Origin: DATARR01 sp034666985
GTDB taxonomy: Bacteria; Acidobacteriota; Thermoanaerobaculia; Multivoradales; UBA5704
DNA: 64,000 nucleotides
Reading direction: 5' to 3'
NCBI GenBank assembly: GCA_034666985.1
Contig: JAXDKS010000034.1
Location: forward strand, 62,001-126,000
Shown here one piece after another: positions 60,334-64,000 of the stretch (position 1 is the stretch's first letter; each line of letters starts with the position of its first letter). The notes under the pieces were generated by a model. It did not search any database, had not been told where the DNA came from, and saw only the letters and a program-made list of their open reading frames with translations. A program made the position numbers and the translations under genes.

Positions 60334-61023
60334 TCAATCCCCCGCGGGAGGCCCCACAGGAGGCCCCACAGGAGGGTTACTGCTCTGGAAGCCCATATGG
60401 GCGTGCGAGCCGTCGCAGAAGGGCTTGTTCTTCGAGGCGCCGCAGCGGCAGAGGATCCGCTTGCGCGGGATCGCCGACCGGCCGTCCGTGGTACGCAGCA
60501 GGAACAGACCCTCGAGGATGAGGGGGCCGTTCGGACGGCAGACGACGCGCAGGACCGGATCTTCGCTGGGCGTGCCGGTCACGGCATCCGCCGGCCAGAG
60601 GCCGGGGTCCTCGAAGCCGGCCTGCTTGTGGGAGAGATCGCAGAAGGGCTTGTTGTTCGAGGCGCCGCAGCGGCAGAGGGCGATCCGCGTGTCGGCGAGG
60701 GAGACGTTGCCGTCCGGGTCCGCGATCTCGATCCGGCCCCTCAGGTAGAGGGGGCCGTCGGAGATCACGGTGACCGCATTCTCCGTCGACGGCTCCTCGG
60801 CCGGGCCGCCGTCCCTATGCTCGTAGTGAAGGGCGCCGGAGGGACAGCGGAGGATCACGTCTGCGATCTCGCCGGCATTCGCGGCGTCCGGGATCACCCA
60901 CGGGCGCCGCTGGGTATCGAACACGGCGGGCAGGCCTCGCACGCACTCGGCGGCGTGGATGCAGCGCGTCACGTCATAAAGGACGGTGAGCGTCTCGCCT
61001 TCGTAGCGATGGATTTTTGGCAC
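60334..61023 (-). CDS. Ferredoxin-like plus double CDGSH iron-sulfur protein
   Basis: From GTG 61023 the 229-residue product has an N-terminal divergent 4Fe-4S module (VTRCIHAAECVRGLP, CPSGAL) and two CDGSH domains: LCRCGASNNKPFCDLSH, with its Asp-Leu variation, and LCRCGASKNKPFCDGSH. The extension to 61230 is a shadow of the phosphatase gene. The tail holds a short P-P-V-G-P-P repeat from a 12-bp duplication. It probably serves in electron transfer or Fe-S handling. It is convergent with the PA0069-type gene, 9 bp away. Confidence 0.88.
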   Translation of the reverse strand: MPKIHRYEGETLTVLYDVTRCIHAAECVRGLPAVFDTQRRPWVIPDAANAGEIADVILRCPSGALHYEHRDGGPAEEPSTENAVTVISDGPLYLRGRIEIADPDGNVSLADTRIALCRCGASNNKPFCDLSHKQAGFEDPGLWPADAVTGTPSEDPVLRVVCRPNGPLILEGLFLLRTTDGRSAIPRKRILCRCGASKNKPFCDGSHAHMGFQSSNPPVGPPVGPPAGD

Positions 61024-61060
61024 GGCGTGTTCCCCAGCTAGGCTGATCCCACTATACGAC

Positions 61061-62755
61061 CTACCTCCGGGCGTGGGTGAGGATCTTCCCTTCGCAGCCG
61101 CTGGGCTGGAGGATGCCGAGGATGTCCGAGAGCGTGGGAGCGGTGTCCAGGGTCGAGACCCGCTGGGTGTAGCGCCCCGGCCTGATGCCGAAGCCGGCCA
61201 GCAGCAGGGGCACCGAGGTGTCGTAGGCATAGGGGGAGCCGTGGGTGGTGCCGGTCGCGGGCGTCGAGTAACCCGGCATCCAGTAGGGCTCGGGCACGAT
61301 CACCACGTTGCCGGAGACCTTCGGGTGAAAGCTGCGGGAGACCCGCTGCGCGATGTCGTTGTCGAGCATCCGACCCTCCAGGATCTGGCTGCGGGTGAAG
61401 GCGGCGTAGATCCCGGGCTGGGCGCGGAAGGCCGCGGCGGCGATCTCTTCAGCCCTGGCCACGGGCACGTTCTTGGCCTTGAGCGCGTCGAGGTCGAGGT
61501 AGTAGTTGGCCTCGACGAGCTTCTTGGTCCACGGGCCCGCACCCAGCTCGGCCACCAGCGCCGCCTCGACCGCGTCCCCGATCGTCTTGTCCATGTAGGT
61601 GCCGGCTGGGATTCCCGCCGCCCGGGTCTCGGCGGCGATGGGAGAGACGCCGTGGTCGGCGGTGACCACGATCGTCACGTTCGCGAGGCCGCCGGGAACC
61701 GTCCGGGCGAGGAACTGGAAGAAGCGGCTGAGCTGCCGGTCGGTCTGCACTGAGACGTCGAGCACCTCGGCGCTGTCCGGGCCGTAGGCGTGGCCGATGT
61801 AGTCGTTGGAGGAGAGATTGAGGGCCAGGATGTCGGGAATCGCATCCATCCCCAGCCCCTCGCGCCGGATCAGCTCGCGGGCCGTATCCAGCACGTAGTC
61901 GTTGGCGTAGGGCGTGGTGGTGAACGCCTTGTAGAACGCCGGGCCCGGAGCGGTCAGGCCGCCGTCGATCTTGTGGCCGTTCGGGCCGAAGCTCTTGCCC
62001 AGCCCGGAGGGATCGGAGACGTTGCCGTTGCCCGGCGTCCACAGCCGTGTGAGCGCCGCCGGTGGGACGGAGAGGGTCCAGGATTTGCCGAAGAAGGCGT
62101 CGATCTTCTTCTGCCCGTTCCAGTCCACGACCCACTTGGGCAGGGTGCCGTCCTTACGGTAGTAGCGGCTGGAGATCCAGGATCCCGTCTGGTCGTCGAA
62201 CCAGAGGACGCCATCCGCCAGGTGACCCGCCATGAGCACGGCGGCCCGGTCCTTGAGGGCCAGCCCCCAGACCTTGGCGTGGCCGCCGGTGGCCATCTTG
62301 AGCTCGTCGCCCACCGTGGTGACCCGCAGGGTGGCCGGCGAGATGCCGGGCTTGGAAGACGGGGGCACCAGCGGGCTGTCGGGATCCTCCACGCAGTAGC
62401 GCGGGCGGTCGAGACCACGGTCGAACCAGTCGTTCGAAACGATGCCGGACTTGTAGGGCGGCGCGCCCGTGAAGTGGATGGAGTGGCCAGGCCCGGTATA
62501 GAGCGGGAAATGATCGTGGTGCGCGTCCGTGTGATACGCCCCCCGCTCCATCAGATAGCGGAAACCTCCCGGCCCTCCCTTGGTGACCGGCGGCAGATAG
62601 AGGTCCTGGAACCGCGTCTGATAGTCGGCGCGGAACTGATCGATGGAGATCAGCACCACCAGGCGGGGCTTCGCCGGAACGGCGGCGCCGGCCACGGTGG
62701 TGAGGACGAGCAGCAGAACGAGCAGCAGCGCAGCGGGACGCAGAGCACGGAGCAT
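61061..62755 (-). CDS. PafA-like alkaline phosphatase superfamily enzyme, exported
   Basis: The 564-residue product has a signal peptide (LRALRPAALLLVLLLVLTTV), metal ligand Asp39 in VLISIDQFRADY, Thr87 nucleophile in FPLYTGPGHSIHFTG, DYIGHAYGPDS, VVTADHGVS and THGSPYAYDTSVPLLLAG. This is the Thr-type phosphomonoesterase (PafA/NPP) group that releases phosphate from organic phosphate outside the cytoplasm. ATG 62755 is chosen because the signal peptide begins there; 62806 is the longer alternative. Confidence 0.9.
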   Translation of the reverse strand: MLRALRPAALLLVLLLVLTTVAGAAVPAKPRLVVLISIDQFRADYQTRFQDLYLPPVTKGGPGGFRYLMERGAYHTDAHHDHFPLYTGPGHSIHFTGAPPYKSGIVSNDWFDRGLDRPRYCVEDPDSPLVPPSSKPGISPATLRVTTVGDELKMATGGHAKVWGLALKDRAAVLMAGHLADGVLWFDDQTGSWISSRYYRKDGTLPKWVVDWNGQKKIDAFFGKSWTLSVPPAALTRLWTPGNGNVSDPSGLGKSFGPNGHKIDGGLTAPGPAFYKAFTTTPYANDYVLDTARELIRREGLGMDAIPDILALNLSSNDYIGHAYGPDSAEVLDVSVQTDRQLSRFFQFLARTVPGGLANVTIVVTADHGVSPIAAETRAAGIPAGTYMDKTIGDAVEAALVAELGAGPWTKKLVEANYYLDLDALKAKNVPVARAEEIAAAAFRAQPGIYAAFTRSQILEGRMLDNDIAQRVSRSFHPKVSGNVVIVPEPYWMPGYSTPATGTTHGSPYAYDTSVPLLLAGFGIRPGRYTQRVSTLDTAPTLSDILGILQPSGCEGKILTHARR

Positions 62756-62807
62756 GCGGAGATTCCTCCCGGAATGTGGTTCGAGACAACGAGGGAAGGC
62801 TAGCACG

Positions 62808-64000
62808 CTACCCGCGCCGCCGCACCCGGAACGCCGCCACAGCCTGCGGCCTCGCGTCCTTCGGTAGCGCCTCCGCCATGCGGCGGATGGCCTTGCTCCA
62901 GCTCGGCTGGGCGGTCCACTTCTTGACCTCCACCGGCTCGGGGACGATCGGCTCGGCGGTGAGCCGCGCGGCGAGGTCGGGCCTCAGCGTTCCCTTGCCG
63001 TCCACCACCACGGCTTGCCAGTCTGCCCCTTCACGCGCCCTTTCCTGATAGATGGCCATCAGACCGAAGAGCTCTTCGTCTCCGAAGATCTGGAACAGGG
63101 CGACCCGGCCCCGCGGGCCCTCCTCCAATTCGTTCAGGACGCCCTCGACCAGCGGATGGCCCGAGGAGAAGAAGTCCAGGGTCTCCTCGTCCACTGCCCG
63201 CGCGCGGCTGAAGGTGCCGAGCAGGGAGGTGCCGAGCGGCACACCGAAGAAGTGGTCCACCAGCGCCTCGTAGCCGTATTCGATCAGCCAGGTCCGCTCG
63301 CCGCTCTGCTGCTCGACCTCGAAGCCGAAGCGCGACGCCGCTCGCACGACCACCCCCTCGTTCAGGGCGTCGAGCTCCGGCGGCACGCGGGAGAGGATCT
63401 CCACCGCCATCTCCGGACGGTAGGGATCGCGGTGGAGCTCGTGGAAGGCGGCGGTCTGCACCCGGTCGTGCGCCGCCTGCGCCTCCCGCAGCACCTTGCG
63501 AAAGACGACCGAATCGACCTCCGCCGGCCCCTCGACCGCCGCCTTCTCGACCGCCTGGGCCACGTGGCGCAGCTCCCGCTCGAGGCCTCCGAGGGGCTCG
63601 CGGAAGAGGCCGATGGCCTCATAGAGATCGGCCACGGCGCGGCCGAAGCCGGTCTCCGGGCGGAAGTAGACGATCTCAGTGGGGATGGTGCGGCCGATGC
63701 GGTCGAGCCGGCCGATGCGCTGCTCCACGACGCCCGGATTCCAGGGGAGATCGAAAAGCACCAGCCGCCGGCAGAACTGGAAGTTCCGACCCTCGCCACC
63801 GGCCTCGGTGGAGAGGAGGAGAGACGGCCCCTCGGGGATGCGGAACTGGGCCACCTCGATGTCCCGCCGCTCCGGCGAGAGGTCCTCGTGGAAGATGCCG
63901 GCCCGCCGACCCTGGCGCTCCACCGCGGCCTTGAGCACCTCCAGCGTCTCCCGGTGGGCCACGAAGACGAGCGTCTTCTCCTCCGGACCCACCCAGCGGG
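62808..64000 (-). CDS. RapA-like SNF2 helicase, C-terminal part, cut by window edge
   Basis: The frame is open to the right edge. Visible motifs are TLVFVAHRETLEVLKAAVER (motif IV), LLLSTEAGGEGRNFQFCRRL (V) and VVEQRIGRLDRIGRT (VI), followed by a RapA-type C-terminal region ending KDARPQAVAAFRVRRRG. The N-terminal helicase lobe lies outside the window. RapA recycles RNA polymerase; related SNF2 proteins remodel nucleic-acid complexes in other ways. The assignment to RapA is by C-terminal layout only. Confidence 0.85.
   Translation of the reverse strand, partial: RWVGPEEKTLVFVAHRETLEVLKAAVERQGRRAGIFHEDLSPERRDIEVAQFRIPEGPSLLLSTEAGGEGRNFQFCRRLVLFDLPWNPGVVEQRIGRLDRIGRTIPTEIVYFRPETGFGRAVADLYEAIGLFREPLGGLERELRHVAQAVEKAAVEGPAEVDSVVFRKVLREAQAAHDRVQTAAFHELHRDPYRPEMAVEILSRVPPELDALNEGVVVRAASRFGFEVEQQSGERTWLIEYGYEALVDHFFGVPLGTSLLGTFSRARAVDEETLDFFSSGHPLVEGVLNELEEGPRGRVALFQIFGDEELFGLMAIYQERAREGADWQAVVVDGKGTLRPDLAARLTAEPIVPEPVEVKKWTAQPSWSKAIRRMAEALPKDARPQAVAAFRVRRRG

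Overview
The window looks like a stretch of high-G+C chromosome from an uncultured Acidobacteriota bacterium (Thermoanaerobaculia-like). This is inferred from gene style: an Oar-type TonB receptor with a carboxypeptidase-regulatory head, a carboxypeptidase-regulatory repeat protein, and a sigma-54/NtrC-controlled HlyD-ABC-FtsX export operon. No rRNA, tRNA, CRISPR array, transposase or phage structural gene was seen.

Layout. (1) 1-4.4 kb is a conflict-type island: a DUF4062-like protein cut by the window edge, a Uma2-family nuclease, and two tandem SLOG proteins, one carrying transmembrane effector segments. (2) 4.5-10.8 kb holds a carboxypeptidase-regulatory repeat protein broken by homopolymer indels, a sulfatase-superfamily enzyme, a small unknown protein, a 400-bp array with an unbroken 21-bp period, and an exported glycosylasparaginase. 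(3) 11-15.2 kb is a second accessory island: XRE-ImmA/IrrE plus PIN, DUF433/DUF5615, UPF0175 with a truncated PIN toxin, a gene remnant, and a YhcG (DUF1016) nuclease flanked by related palindromes. (4) 15.3-38 kb starts with a sigma-54 promoter and a cluster of upstream palindromes that drive HlyD, an ABC ATPase, two FtsX permeases and an NtrC-type regulator. The matching histidine kinase lies 14.9 kb further on, because a three-gene operon (1549, 807 and 2527 aa) sits between them. That operon encodes two giant beta-rich proteins sharing a module and one SGNH hydrolase. It is the best candidate here for an undescribed system.

(5) 38-47.3 kb carries small housekeeping-like genes (DUF2283, BON lipoprotein, SEC-C), then a TetR regulator with tandem operator palindromes, the TonB receptor, and a lipid-type set: SDR, acyl-CoA ligase, alpha/beta hydrolase, and a KAS III homologue lacking the usual His and Asn. 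(6) 47.4-49.9 kb contains a cysteine-ended small secreted-type protein gene (frameshifted), a zf-HC2-like protein, gpmA and a membrane-anchored protein. (7) 49.9-59.2 kb, minus strand, is a tightly coupled seven-gene operon: three B12-binding radical SAM enzymes, two GNAT-like proteins, a GH3 acyl-adenylate ligase, and a PAP2 domain fused to a squalene/phytoene-synthase-like domain. It looks like a biosynthetic cluster with no product I can name. (8) 59.2-64 kb holds a PA0069-type radical SAM protein, a CDGSH/ferredoxin protein, a PafA-like phosphatase and the C-terminus of a RapA-like SNF2 helicase.

Two families of intergenic hairpin repeats occur between genes. Single-base indels at short homopolymers break at least three otherwise intact genes. 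That pattern fits sequencing or assembly error better than gene decay, and should be kept in mind when reading the frames.
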